Source: Mya arenaria (Eukaryota; Mollusca; Bivalvia; Myida; Myidae). From it: a stretch of 64,000 bases of DNA. A program made the translations under genes and the position numbers. Under the pieces are notes generated by a model. The model had not been told where the DNA came from. It did not search any database and saw only the letters and a program-made list of their open reading frames with translations. Each line of letters begins with the position of its first letter. Positions within the stretch are counted from its first letter, which is position 1. Positions 11,456 to 23,984 of this stretch are shown here, one piece after another. The stretch is from the NCBI RefSeq assembly GCF_026914265.1, contig NC_069130.1, positions 40,584,929 through 40,648,928 on the forward strand, written 5' to 3'.

Positions 11456-13280
11456 TTACTTCTTCCCGAAGTGATGGAAAATTCCACCAAGCGCCTCACA
11501 GCAGGGCTCACAACAGCAGGAGACGCATACACGTATCACCTTCGTACACACGGCACAGTTCAGCTCGCAGTATTTCAATGAGGGTGTGATAAACCAGACG
11601 TGGTAGAAGGCGATCTCGGCGAAGGCACAGCCCCACTCGGCAGCGACACAAATACCACAGAGAATGGTTGCAATTTTGTAGCAGAGTCCGAGCCAGCAGT
11701 TGAAACAGGTGTAAGCGAGCTTCCAAACGCAGTCAATCGAATGTGCCCCTTCCGGTTCACCTAGTACGTCTTCGAATGTGACCTGAAAAGAAATAAGAAA
11801 ACACGTTTTATGCATTTATCGATGGTTTATATTAAATAATAATTAAACACAAAATAAAATACAGTCGAAACTCGTTATGTCGACTTTGTCGGGACGTAGG
11901 AAAAAATCGAGATAACCAACATTCGACACATCGAATGTTGTATTGAAACACACACAAAAGCAAAGGCATTTTGTTGAAAGTTTAACACAGATTGTATAAT
12001 TCATTTTTTCCCTAAATCAATAATACTTATCGCTTCCTCCATTCATTTCTAAGTGCATTGATTTAGTACAAAATAGAGGAGCAGGTACCATGCATCATTC
12101 GAAACATACGCACTTGTGCGTTTTATAATGTTTTCTTGTTTGTTATGCGACCTCATTATTAAACATGTAAATAGTGTATTCAGTATCAAAACATGTAGAA
12201 ATGAAAACATATTTTGTTTTGGGGTGCTCTTTCGGCGACTGAAACATTTGCTTAGCCATTAATCACAAAGGTCTACGCAGCCGTCTTGATTAGATTACTA
12301 CACATCTGGCCCAAATTTTTCAAAACATCGTAAGTCCCTTATAACAGGATAAATCTAAGCGCACTATTTTTGTTTAGGTATAGTTTGTGAAATATGCACA
12401 TTCTTAGCAGTTTTTGGACTTCTAAATTCGAGGGGTGAAAGCGAAAAGGTTCTATCTGCTTCTTTATTTAATGTTTCTGAGAACCTTTCAGCCCCTCGAA
12501 ATGGAAACTATTGATATGCTCACCACCATAAGCTGTGTTATGTACCACTTTGTCATTATATGCCCTGTTTATAACAATATCAGAAAGGAGTTGATAAAAA
12601 CAATCTATGTTAGAAACCCAAGTATGTACAAATTTGTTGAATTAATGAAATCTAAAAATAAAGTCGAAATAAGAAATCTAAGTAAATACATAAACCAAGC
12701 ATTTCTTTTAAGAAATTCTGTGATCAATAATATGATCTAGCCTATATAAAAATATGTGACATTAGTCTCCCAAATCCCTATTATCCTGGTATTGCATATA
12801 TTAAGCATTTACATTTAGTTTTGATATTTACCATTTGTATAAAATAATAAGCAATATTATGTTTTATCTCTGTTTATTTTTTTCTCTTTTCTTTCTTATT
12901 TTGCCATGTATCATTGTGACCATAATAATTATTATTTGACATATCATGTTTTGTCAAGAAACTGTTATTAACATGTTTACATGTTTACAACAATAAACTA
13001 CTCTGTCTTCCTGTCTGTTATGTAGTAAATTCACGATAAAGAATGAAATTTGGCTGAATTAAATAAGCGGCTTAAGCTTGTAAGGTGTAATTAGTTTCGA
13101 GAAATTGGGGGCCTAAACTCAAAACCGTGAGTAAATAGCCTCAATTAATCACGCCAAATAGTATATTGTTCCTAAATAATAGCATAAATACATAAAAAAA
13201 AACTTGTTTGATTTTCTTACCTTAATGTGATCGTTGAGATTATTAGGATCTCTGTTGGTTAGGTCCAGTGAGTCAGCCAT
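11456..13280 (-). CDS. Caveolin copy C (two exons, complete)
   Basis: Exon 1 is 13221-13280 and exon 2 is 11456-11782, both on -. The head reads MADSLDLTNRDPNNLNDHIK, with Thr where copy B has Ser, and the donor is AAG|gtaag. Exon 2 follows cttttcag and has the same 108-residue body with FEDVLGEP, the scaffolding segment, the Pro hairpin and the Cys-rich tail. The 1.4-kb intron is longer than in copy B (0.54 kb) because it has taken in a pogo-like fragment and a LINE 3' end. The upstream block with a TATA box is conserved with copy B, so expression may be shared. The protein appears fully functional. Confidence 0.93.
11862..11960 (+). mobile_element. Pogo/Tc1-like terminal fragment in caveolin C intron
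   Basis: Reads cagtcgaaactcgttatgtc then a cgacataacg-like continuation, resembling the CAGTcGaaaCTCGtTaT ends of pogo-group elements. Only one end is seen. Confidence 0.35.
12429..13006 (+). mobile_element. LINE 3' end remnant in caveolin C intron
   Basis: An open frame (12435-12740) includes YHFVIICPVYNNIRKEL and a SKYINQAFLLRN ending, typical of the extreme C-terminus of CR1/I-like LINE proteins. It is followed by a 3' UTR ending acaataaactactctgtctt. The first 70 bases hold an inverted repeat (cgaggggtgaaag with ctttcagcccctcg, 12429-12499). The remnant lies antisense to caveolin. Confidence 0.65.
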
Positions 13281-13391
13281 TGTGATGCTATTATCAAATT
13301 AATTTCCTTCGTAAAACAAGATACCGTTAGTCTAAATCGGTCGCAAAAACAGGAATGATGACTTTGTATTTGTATTTGTATTTTTTTGCTT

Positions 13392-13400
13392 CTTTATATA
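13392..13400 (-). promoter_or_regulatory. Likely TATA box of caveolin C
   Basis: TATATAAAG on the minus strand, about 110 bases before the ATG, at the position equivalent to the TATA box of copy B. Confidence 0.55.
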
Positions 13401-13859
13401 CGCCAGGAAACGTTGCCCCAATAACAAACATGCATTTACATGTTAAGGGGATTTTATACATGTATTTTGATTGTTTGTAACACCTGTCTGTGTATTGTCT
13501 GCGTTAATCAGGGATATATCAAACTTGGTACAAACTATTCAGAAACCGACAAACATGCGTTCCAACATGTTGAATTCTACTTAAGAGATTAACGGATGAT
13601 TCTTGTCTTGAGTGTTGTATGTCATCAATTTTTAATTGTTCCAATCATATTATATAATAATGCCATCATGGGAAGAATTAAAATGTGTATAATGTTTAAA
13701 AATAGTTTGCAACTGTTCCGCAAGGCTCGGAATCCACGTGACCAAAGAGTTTGATACAAATCAAAATGGAGTCAAGATATGACCTGGTGAAAGGAAATAA
13801 AAGTAATAAACATTTTTAGATTGTTTAAGCCTATTTAGTCACACGATCACCTAACTAGT

Positions 13860-15585
13860 AGTAGTAGTAAGTATATGCCATTTGCTTCAAAGTTTATTGT
13901 ACACTCTGCACATATAATACATGTGATACGAGGTTTACAACAAATAAATATACACAAATTAAATCGGTCAAGCTGTGTAGGTACTAAGAAAAAGAAGAAG
14001 AACGCTATTTTCTATCTTTTGGAGTCAACTAAGACAAATATAATAAATATATTTATATTAATTTGTAACAATTTATAGTAAAAATTGAGGTAAGCGCTAG
14101 TTAGCCTGGTGTATTAATAAAATAATCCAGTATAATCTTAAAAAAACTTCGCTAAATCTATCAATTTCTTTTCATCTGTTTCATTCATCAATTTTTATAC
14201 ATAATTGTGTTACAGTTATCACCTTTAATATGCGGTAGCAGTCGTGTTCTTGCATCAACAAAGTGAGTACATTTAAAAAGATAATGAAATTCGTCACCGA
14301 CATCGTTTGATTGACAAAGATGACATTTCCTATTATTACGTTCAATATTAAACCATCGCCCCTTTTCAATAGGGAGGTGATGATTACACATTCGAAATCT
14401 TATCAACTATTGCAAATAGAAATCATGAACATTGTCAAAATAGCATTCATAGCCAAACGTATCCTTAAACATTCTATAATTCAAACATTTGGAGAAGGAA
14501 TTAACATCAGATGTCCAACTTTGTATATATTGATCAGAAAGTGTTTGATTGATTCTAGTTAAAAGCAGTTGTTTTGTACCATTAAAATATTGATTGTTCC
14601 ATACATAACTAATTCCACATTCGTCAAAAATATGTTTAACATGATGCATCCACTTGAAATGAGTATCATTGTCATTTAAATGGGTATATACTATTTTATA
14701 AAGCTTTGTAGACAGTTTGCCTTCTGTTGATGTAACTAATTTATGCCAGAATCCAACCATACGTTTCTTAATTAAAATCGACAATGGATAGCGACCAAGA
14801 TCACCATATAACATAACATGAGGCGTGCTCTTTTTAACTCCGAGAATATGTTTTATGAAATCAGTATGTACTTTTTCAATAAGGGACAGGTCACCATAGC
14901 CCCAGATCTCCCAACCATATGTCAAAATTGGTACAATGGTGTGGTCAAATAATTTAAGTTGGCAGTCAATGGAGAGGTCTAAATTCCTAATTTTTCTATA
15001 TAAACTAAACATTGCTTTACGAGCTTGCTCTGTTACATGTTTCTTAGCTAATGCAAAATGTCTGTTTTTCGAGAACAGAACTCCTAGATATTTGAAATGA
15101 TCAACGACTTCTATTGTACAATCATTAATTCTAATATCTCTATTCCGTTTCATTTTATCGCCAAATACCATAATTTTTGTCTTATCAAAATTAATATTTA
15201 GGTTCCACTGACAGCAATAAGAATAAAATGTTTTGAGTACAGATTTGAGGTCATCCTCAGAGGTGGCAAACACCACTGTGTCATCGGCATATAATAAAAC
15301 AAGCAGTCTAATAAACATATCTAAGTTCACATCGTTTACCACTAAACTTTTGTCATTTCTTGTTACCATATAGTATTCTAAATCATTAAGATAAAGCGAG
15401 AACAGTAACGGAGATAAATTTTCTCCTTGGCGAAGTCCTCTGTTACATGCAAAAAAGTTCGAATATTTACCGTCTAACGATACACATGACTTAATGGGAC
15501 TATACATATTTTTTATTACATTTAAGAAGTTTCCGGATATATTGTATTTTACCAATTTTGACCATAAACCTATTCTTTGCTAATG
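13860..15585 (-). mobile_element. 5'-truncated LINE with reverse transcriptase domain
   Basis: A 382-residue frame (14407-15555) holds the RT core: NRGLRQGENLSPLLFSLYLN, YADD at residues 89-92, then NINFDKTKIMVFG. After one in-frame stop the same frame continues (14188-14406) with the zinc-knuckle end C-x2-C ... H-x4-C (CHLCQSNDVGDEFHYLFKC). The 3' UTR ends near an aataaac signal and a (act)n tail at 13857-13868. The endonuclease half is missing, so it is a dead copy, but the remaining frame is well preserved and hence fairly young. Clade CR1/I-like, not certain. Confidence 0.85.
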
Positions 15586-15587
15586 AT

Positions 15588-17300
15588 GATGGATTTTGAG
15601 CAAGCGTTTGATGTATTTTAGTTTATTAAAAAAATGTTTTCGTTTTTAATTTTGGAATAATGTTTATGCAGTGGATTTGCTTGTTTCTGAATAATAATGA
15701 AACTGCTTTTCAAATGAATGGGTTTCTGTCGAAAAAAAAATCAAAATTGGAAGAGGGTGTAGACAGGGATACCCGATAAGAACTTATATTTTCATTTTGT
15801 GTGCCGAAATTGTAGCAATAAAATAAGAAATTGTAAATCTATCAAGGGCATTTCAGTGGACGGTGTTGAATACAAAATATCTCAATTTGCAGATGATACA
15901 TCTCTGTTACTTGATGGATTAGAGTTATTATTGAATTCTACGTTGTATTTATTACGTGATTTTTCTTTATATTATGCCTTGAAAATTAACTTTGATAAGA
16001 CTAATTTAATATGGATTGGTTCCCTAAAATATACCACAAGGTCAATTAAAACAAAATGTAGATATTTGCAAAATGATAGAATTAAGTTTTACAAGCAAAC
16101 TTGAAAAGGTGAAGAAATTATCAGTTATTGGAAAACAAGGAAGTTAACTCCATTTAAAAAGATCACTGTTGTAAAGTCATTGTTACTTCCCATGTTTTAT
16201 GTCATTGCCAAACCTTTGTAAATATGTTTTTTAATAAAATCATAAAAATGTTCTATGATTTCATTTGGGATGGACCCCATAAGATAAAAAAAAACTCTGC
16301 TTTAGTAAAAGCGTACAGTAATGGGGGTCTAAAAATGATAGATGCTGTTGTAATAGGCTGCTTAAACCTATCTTGGCTAAGAAAATTTGTGAATAGTGAA
16401 TAAAAATGTTATGAATTAGTGAACTCATTGTTTGATATGTGTAAAGTACGCAATACCGGAAAATTGTTTGCTAAAAGTAAAATAAAGAAATTAGAAAAAA
16501 ATATTGGATTGATGTATTAAGCATATTTAATTGTTGCCTTGATAAATTATCCACTGGTACTGTTGAAGATATACAAGATACACCTTTGTTTTACAACCAT
16601 CAATTGAAGATTGGTAATAAAGGTATCTTTGTCAAAGTTCTTTATACTAGAGGAATACGTTTTATTAAAGATATTGTTATGAAACAGACACATTTGTAAC
16701 AAAGAGATAATTTAGAGAATGGTACAGGGACAAATATATATTTCATATTGTTTGAAGGTTTAATAAGAGTTGTTAAGAACTACATAAAAACATGTAAAAT
16801 TACTTTTAGTATTAATGATAGAACTCAAACCCCATCAATGTCATGTTATGTTAAGGATATTTTGCTTGAAACCAAAGAAAGAAAAAAAGTATATAATGAA
16901 TTGATAAAAAATATCGATACTCCAACCTGTCAGGCTAAATGGAACATTGTTTTCGAGGATGTAAATTGGAAAAAATCTATGGATTGGTATATAGTATTAC
17001 AAGAGATACATATATTCAATGGTTTCCAACAAAAACTATACAGAGTATTTTAGCTACAAACTCATTTTTGCTTAAAATGAATATTGTTAATGACAGATTA
17101 TGTACATTCTGTTTGTCTGAAGAGGAAACCTTGATTCAAATATTCTGGAATTGTGAGATTGTACAATCCCTAATAAACTGTATAAGATATTTTTATCTGC
17201 CCCTACATGAGTCTTTCCCATTGAATTGCCAGAGATTTTTGTTGGGAACAATAGAAACATATAATATACTTAGTTATGGAATTAAAAAATACATTTAGCT
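15588..17300 (+). mobile_element. Decayed Tx1/L1-like LINE fragment
   Basis: Begins abruptly with DFEQAFDVF-type RT block A sequence and continues through ISQFADDTSLLLDG (FADD in place of YADD) and KINFDKTNLIWIGS at 15799-16104. Its C-terminal part is at 16748-17298 (QWFPTKTIQSILATNSFLLK, then LCTFCLSEEETLIQIFWNCE). These match the L1/Tx1 type rather than the neighbouring minus-strand LINE. Several frameshifts and stops make it older than that neighbour. The two truncated 5' ends nearly touch. Confidence 0.75.
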
Positions 17301-17309
17301 TTCGCCCAA

Positions 17310-17325
17310 CACCCCCCCCCCCCCA
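17310..17325. repeat. Poly-C run
   Basis: Homopolymer of about 15 C; the equivalent run in unit 2 is longer (about 23801-23814), so its length is unreliable. Confidence 0.7.
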
Positions 17326-17947
17326 ACACAAAACTTTATTGTATACTGGAACATCAGTAGAAGTAGTTCGTAAAATTTTAAATAACAGTATTAATTCAGT
17401 GTAGTGTTTTAAAGCGGCTGTACTCCGTATGATGAAATAGCGAAAAAACAAATGAAAATTGTCGAAAACTGACATTGAGTGTCTTGGTTTGAGTATGTGG
17501 AAAACCCTATTTAATGTGTATTTTAGTTCAAAAACATTATTTTGACTCATATTCCATTCATTTGCAGATTTTAACAAATTTGAAGACATTTTTGCCTCTA
17601 CTATAGACTGCACAACCTTTAAAACCAGATTCAAAGTTTAAAACGCACAATGACATGAGAACAATGATACTTTTTGGGGATAAAAATACTTTTTGCACAG
17701 ACTACCCCAAAAATGCTACTAAAATGTTAGAAAAATGTGTCGATCACAAAGGAATGTTTTCGTTTATTTTTGTAAGGTAACCCCTAACATTTGTTGAAAA
17801 ACAAATTTTCTTTTTCACAATTTAAATTTTGCTTGACACATGAGCAAGTATCCGTTCCTTTTACAGTTCATATACAAGCCACCAAGTACAGCATCAAATA
17901 TATTCGATTGCTCGTAGTATTCAGCCAATCACAATCAATGGTGTAAT

Positions 17948-19771
17948 TTACTTCTTCCCGAAGTGATGGAAAATTCCACCAAGCGCCTCACAGCAGGGCT
18001 CACAACAGCAGGAGACGCATACACGTATCACCTTCGTACACACGGCACAGTTCAGCTCGCAGTATTTCAATGAGGGTGTGATAAACCAGACGTGGTAGAA
18101 GGCGATCTCGGCGAAGGCACAGCCCCACTCGGCAGCGACACAAATACCACAGAGAATGGTTGCAATTTTGTAGCAGAGTCCGAGCCAGCAGTTGAAACAG
18201 GTGTAAGCGAGCTTCCAAACGCAGTCAATCGAATGTGCCCCTTCCGGTTCACCTAGTACGTCTTCGAATGTGACCTGAAAAGAAATAAGAAAACACGTTT
18301 TATGCATTTATCGATGGTTTATATTAAATAATAATTAAACACAAAATAAAATACAGTCGAAACTCGTTATGTCGACTTTGTCGGGACGTAGGAAAAAATC
18401 GAGATAACCAACATTCGACACATCGAATGTTGTATTGAAACACACACAAAAGCAAAGGCATTTTGTTGAAAGTTTAACACAGATTGTATAATTCATTTTT
18501 TCCCTAAATCAATAATACTTATCGCTTCCTCCATTCATTTCTAAGTGCATTGATTTAGTACAAAATAGAGGAGCAGGTACCATGCATCATTCGAAACATA
18601 CGCACTTGTGCGTTTTATAATGTTTTCTTGTTTGTTATGCGACCTCATTATTAAACATGTAAATAGTGTATTCAGTATCAAAACATGTAGAAATGAAAAC
18701 ATATTTTGTTTTGGGGTGCTCTTTCGGCGACTGAAACATTTGCTTAGCCATTAATCACAAAGGTCTACGCAGCCGTCTTGATTAGATTACTACACATCTG
18801 GCCCAAATTTTTCAAAACATCGTAAGTCCCTTATAACAGGATAAATCTAAGCGCACTATTTTTGTTTAGGTATAGTTTGTGAAATATGCACATTCTTAGC
18901 AGTTTTTGGACTTCTAAATTCGAGGGGTGAAAGCGAAAAGGTTCTATCTGCTTCTTTATTTAATGTTTCTGAGAACCTTTCAGCCCCTCGAAATGGAAAC
19001 TATTGATATGCTCACCACCATAAGCTGTGTTATGTACCACTTTGTCATTATATGCCCTGTTTATAACAATATCAGAAAGGAGTTGATAAAAACAATCTAT
19101 GTTAGAAACCCAAGTATGTACAAATTTGTTGAATTAATGAAATCTAAAAATAAAGTCGAAATAAGAAATCTAAGTAAATACATAAACCAAGCATTTCTTT
19201 TAAGAAATTCTGTGATCAATAATATGATCTAGCCTATATAAAAATATGTGACATTAGTCTCCCAAATCCCTATTATCCTGGTATTGCATATATTAAGCAT
19301 TTACATTTAGTTTTGATATTTACCATTTGTATAAAATAATAAGCAATATTATGTTTTATCTCTGTTTATTTTTTTCTCTTTTCTTTCTTATTTTGCCATG
19401 TATCATTGTGACCATAATAATTATTATTTGACATATCATGTTTTGTCAAGAAACTGTTATTAACATGTTTACATGTTTACAACAATAAACTACTCTGTCT
19501 TCCTGTCTGTTATGTAGTAAATTCACGATAAAGAATGAAATTTGGCTGAATTAAATAAGCGGCTTAAGCTTGTAAGGTGTAATTAGTTTCGAGAAATTGG
19601 GGGCCTAAACTCAAAACCGTGAGTAAATAGCCTCAATTAATCACGCCAAATAGTATATTGTTCCTAAATAATAGCATAAATACATAAAAAAAACTTGTTT
19701 GATTTTCTTACCTTAATGTGATCGTTGAGATTATTAGGATCTCTGTTGGTTAGGTCCAGTGAGTCAGCCAT
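17948..19771 (-). CDS. Caveolin copy D (two exons, complete)
   Basis: Exon 1 is 19712-19771 and exon 2 is 17948-18274, both on -. The encoded protein is identical to copy C by eye (MADSLDLTNRDPNNLNDHIK head, FEDVLGEP signature, 16 Cys in exon 2). Splice sites, intron insertions and promoter block are also the same. Because the whole unit is duplicated with the upstream region, this copy should be as expressible as copy C, unless the duplication is an assembly artefact (two haplotypes laid end to end). Confidence 0.9.
18921..19498 (+). mobile_element. LINE 3' end remnant in caveolin D intron (duplicate)
   Basis: Duplicate of the remnant at 12429-13006, with the identical open frame at 18927-19232. 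Confidence 0.65.
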
Positions 19772-19882
19772 TGTGATGCTATTATCAAATTAATTTCCTT
19801 CGTAAAACAAGATACCGTTAGTCTAAATCGGTCGCAAAAACAGGAATGATGACTTTGTATTTGTATTTGTATTTTTTTGCTT

Positions 19883-19891
19883 CTTTATATA
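19883..19891 (-). promoter_or_regulatory. Likely TATA box of caveolin D
   Basis: TATATAAAG on the minus strand, duplicate of the copy C site. Confidence 0.55.
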
Positions 19892-20350
19892 CGCCAGGAA
19901 ACGTTGCCCCAATAACAAACATGCATTTACATGTTAAGGGGATTTTATACATGTATTTTGATTGTTTGTAACACCTGTCTGTGTATTGTCTGCGTTAATC
20001 AGGGATATATCAAACTTGGTACAAACTATTCAGAAACCGACAAACATGCGTTCCAACATGTTGAATTCTACTTAAGAGATTAACGGATGATTCTTGTCTT
20101 GAGTGTTGTATGTCATCAATTTTTAATTGTTCCAATCATATTATATAATAATGCCATCATGGGAAGAATTAAAATGTGTATAATGTTTAAAAATAGTTTG
20201 CAACTGTTCCGCAAGGCTCGGAATCCACGTGACCAAAGAGTTTGATACAAATCAAAATGGAGTCAAGATATGACCTGGTGAAAGGAAATAAAAGTAATAA
20301 ACATTTTTAGATTGTTTAAGCCTATTTAGTCACACGATCACCTAACTAGT

Positions 20351-22076
20351 AGTAGTAGTAAGTATATGCCATTTGCTTCAAAGTTTATTGTACACTCTGC
20401 ACATATAATACATGTGATACGAGGTTTACAACAAATAAATATACACAAATTAAATCGGTCAAGCTGTGTAGGTACTAAGAAAAAGAAGAAGAACGCTATT
20501 TTCTATCTTTTGGAGTCAACTAAGACAAATATAATAAATATATTTATATTAATTTGTAACAATTTATAGTAAAAATTGAGGTAAGCGCTAGTTAGCCTGG
20601 TGTATTAATAAAATAATCCAGTATAATCTTAAAAAAACTTCGCTAAATCTATCAATTTCTTTTCATCTGTTTCATTCATCAATTTTTATACATAATTGTG
20701 TTACAGTTATCACCTTTAATATGCGGTAGCAGTCGTGTTCTTGCATCAACAAAGTGAGTACATTTAAAAAGATAATGAAATTCGTCACCGACATCGTTTG
20801 ATTGACAAAGATGACATTTCCTATTATTACGTTCAATATTAAACCATCGCCCCTTTTCAATAGGGAGGTGATGATTACACATTCGAAATCTTATCAACTA
20901 TTGCAAATAGAAATCATGAACATTGTCAAAATAGCATTCATAGCCAAACGTATCCTTAAACATTCTATAATTCAAACATTTGGAGAAGGAATTAACATCA
21001 GATGTCCAACTTTGTATATATTGATCAGAAAGTGTTTGATTGATTCTAGTTAAAAGCAGTTGTTTTGTACCATTAAAATATTGATTGTTCCATACATAAC
21101 TAATTCCACATTCGTCAAAAATATGTTTAACATGATGCATCCACTTGAAATGAGTATCATTGTCATTTAAATGGGTATATACTATTTTATAAAGCTTTGT
21201 AGACAGTTTGCCTTCTGTTGATGTAACTAATTTATGCCAGAATCCAACCATACGTTTCTTAATTAAAATCGACAATGGATAGCGACCAAGATCACCATAT
21301 AACATAACATGAGGCGTGCTCTTTTTAACTCCGAGAATATGTTTTATGAAATCAGTATGTACTTTTTCAATAAGGGACAGGTCACCATAGCCCCAGATCT
21401 CCCAACCATATGTCAAAATTGGTACAATGGTGTGGTCAAATAATTTAAGTTGGCAGTCAATGGAGAGGTCTAAATTCCTAATTTTTCTATATAAACTAAA
21501 CATTGCTTTACGAGCTTGCTATGTTACATGTTTCTTAGCTAATGCAAAATGTCTGTTTTTCGAGAACAGAACTCCTAGATATTTGAAATGATCAACGACT
21601 TCTATTGTACAATCATTAATTCTAATATCTCTATTCCGTTTCATTTTATCGCCAAATACCATAATTTTTGTCTTATCAAAATTAATATTTAGGTTCCACT
21701 GACAGCAATAAGAATAAAATGTTTTGAGTACAGATTTGAGGTCATCCTCAGAGGTGGCAAACACCACTGTGTCATCGGCATATAATAAAACAAGCAGTCT
21801 AATAAACATATCTAAGTTCACATCGTTTACCACTAAACTTTTGTCATTTCTTGTTACCATATAGTATTCTAAATCATTAAGATAAAGCGAGAACAGTAAC
21901 GGAGATAAATTTTCTCCTTGGCGAAGTCCTCTGTTACATGCAAAAAAGTTCGAATATTTACCGTCTAACGATACACATGACTTAATGGGACTATACATAT
22001 TTTTTATTACATTTAAGAAGTTTCCGGATATATTGTATTTTACCAATTTTGACCATAAACCTATTCTTTGCTAATG
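20351..22076 (-). mobile_element. LINE with RT domain (duplicate copy)
   Basis: Duplicate of 13860-15585. One base differs in the RT frame (C at 15030, A at 21521; GAG to TAG on the coding strand), which splits the frame into 21519-22046 and 20898-21503. That change arose after the duplication or is a sequencing or haplotype difference. Confidence 0.85.
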
Positions 22077-22078
22077 AT

Positions 22079-23788
22079 GATGGATTTTGAGCAAGCGTTT
22101 GATGTATTTTAGTTTATTAAAAAAATGTTTTCGTTTTTAATTTTGGAATAATGTTTATGCAGTGGATTTGCTTGTTTCTGAATAATAATGAAACTGCTTT
22201 TCAAATGAATGGGTTTCTGTCGAAAAAAAAATCAAAATTGGAAGAGGGTGTAGACAGGGATACCCGATAAGAACTTATATTTTCATTTTGTGTGCCGAAA
22301 TTGTAGCAATAAAATAAGAAATTGTAAATCTATCAAGGGCATTTCAGTGGACGGTGTTGAATACAAAATATCTCAATTTGCAGATGATACATCTCTGTTA
22401 CTTGATGGATTAGAGTTATTATTGAATTCTACGTTGTATTTATTACGTGATTTTTCTTTATATTATGCCTTGAAAATTAACTTTGATAAGACTAATTTAA
22501 TATGGATTGGTTCCCTAAAATATACCACAAGGTCAATTAAAACAAAATGTAGATATTTGCAAAATGATAGAATTAAGTTTTACAAGCAAACTTGAAAAGG
22601 TGAAGAAATTATCAGTTATTGGAAAACAAGGAAGTTAACTCCATTTAAAAAGATCACTGTTGTAAAGTCATTGTTACTTCCCATGTTTTATGTCATTGCC
22701 AAACCTTTGTAAATATGTTTTTTAATAAAATCATAAAAATGTTCTATGATTTCATTTGGGATGGACCCCATAAGATAAAAAAAACTCTGCTTTAGTAAAA
22801 GCGTACAGTAATGGGGGTCTAAAAATGATAGATGCTGTTGTAATAGGCTGCTTAAACCTATCTTGGCTAAGAAAATTTGTGAATAGTGAATAAAAATGTT
22901 ATGAATTAGTGAACTCATTGTTTGATATGTGTAAAGTACGCAATACCGGAAAATTGTTTGCTAAAAGTAAAATAAAGAAATTAGAAAAAAATATTGGATT
23001 GATGTATTAAGCATATTTAATTGTTGCCTTGATAAATTATCCACTGGTACTGTTGAAGATATACAAGATACACCTTTGTTTTACAACCATCAATTGAAGA
23101 TTGGTAATAAAGGTATCTTTGTCAAAGTTCTTTATACTAGAGGAATACGTTTTATTAAAGATATTGTTATGAAACAGACACATTTGTAACAAAGAGATAA
23201 TTTAGAGAATGGTACAGGGACAAATATATATTTCATATTGTTTGAAGGTTTAATAAGAGTTGTTAAGAACTACATAAAAACATGTAAAATTACTTTTAGT
23301 ATTAATGATAGAACTCAAACCCCATCAATGTCATGTTATGTTAAGGATATTTTGCTTGAAACCAAAGAAAGAAAAAAAAGTATATAATGAATTGATAAAA
23401 AATATCGATACTCCAACCTGTCAGGATAAATGGAACATTGTTTTCGAGGATGTAAATTGGAAAAAATCTATGGATTGGTATATATATTACAAGAGATACA
23501 TATATTCAATGGTTTCCAACAAAAACTATACAGAGTATTTTAGCTACAAACTCATTTTTGCTTAAAATGAATATTGTTAATGACAGATTATGTACATTCT
23601 GTTGTCTGAAGAGGAAACCTTGATTCAAATATTCTGGAATTGTGAGATTGTACAATCCCTAATAAACTGTATAAGATATTTTTATCTGCCCCTACATGAG
23701 TCTTTCCCATTGAATTGCCAGAGATTTTTGTTGGGAACAATAGAAACATATAATATACTTAGTTATGGAATTAAAAAATACATTTAGC
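22079..23788 (+). mobile_element. Decayed Tx1/L1-like LINE fragment (duplicate copy)
   Basis: Duplicate of 15588-17300, with several small indels relative to it (near 23375, 23482 and 23603) that break the frames further. Confidence 0.72.
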
Positions 23789-23984
23789 TTTCGCCCAACA
23801 CCCCCCCCCCCCCCAACACAAAACTTTATTGTATACTGGAACATCAGTAGAAGTAGTTCGTAAAATTTTAAATAGCAGTATTAATTCAGTGTAGTGTTTT
23901 AAAGCGGCTGTACTCCGTATGATGAAATAGCGAAAAAACAAATGAAAATTGTCGAAAACTGACATAAACTTGGTATCGATGTGT

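Larger units (their letters stand above)
10981..17472. repeat. 6.49-kb tandem duplication, unit 1
   Basis: Starts at cattgagtgtcttgg and ends where the same words begin again at 17473. It contains caveolin C, a 3' LINE remnant inside the caveolin intron and two further LINE fragments upstream of the gene. Unit 2 is almost identical, with about nine differences noticed by eye, mostly in homopolymer runs and in the last kilobase. The junction shares only the 3-bp cat with both outer boundaries. Confidence 0.95.
17473..23962. repeat. 6.49-kb tandem duplication, unit 2
   Basis: Near-perfect repeat of 10981-17472 at a shift of 6492 bases, falling to 6491 after a one-base shortening of an A run near 19690. 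It ends at gacat before unique sequence (aaacttggtatcgatg) resumes. Confidence 0.95.
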
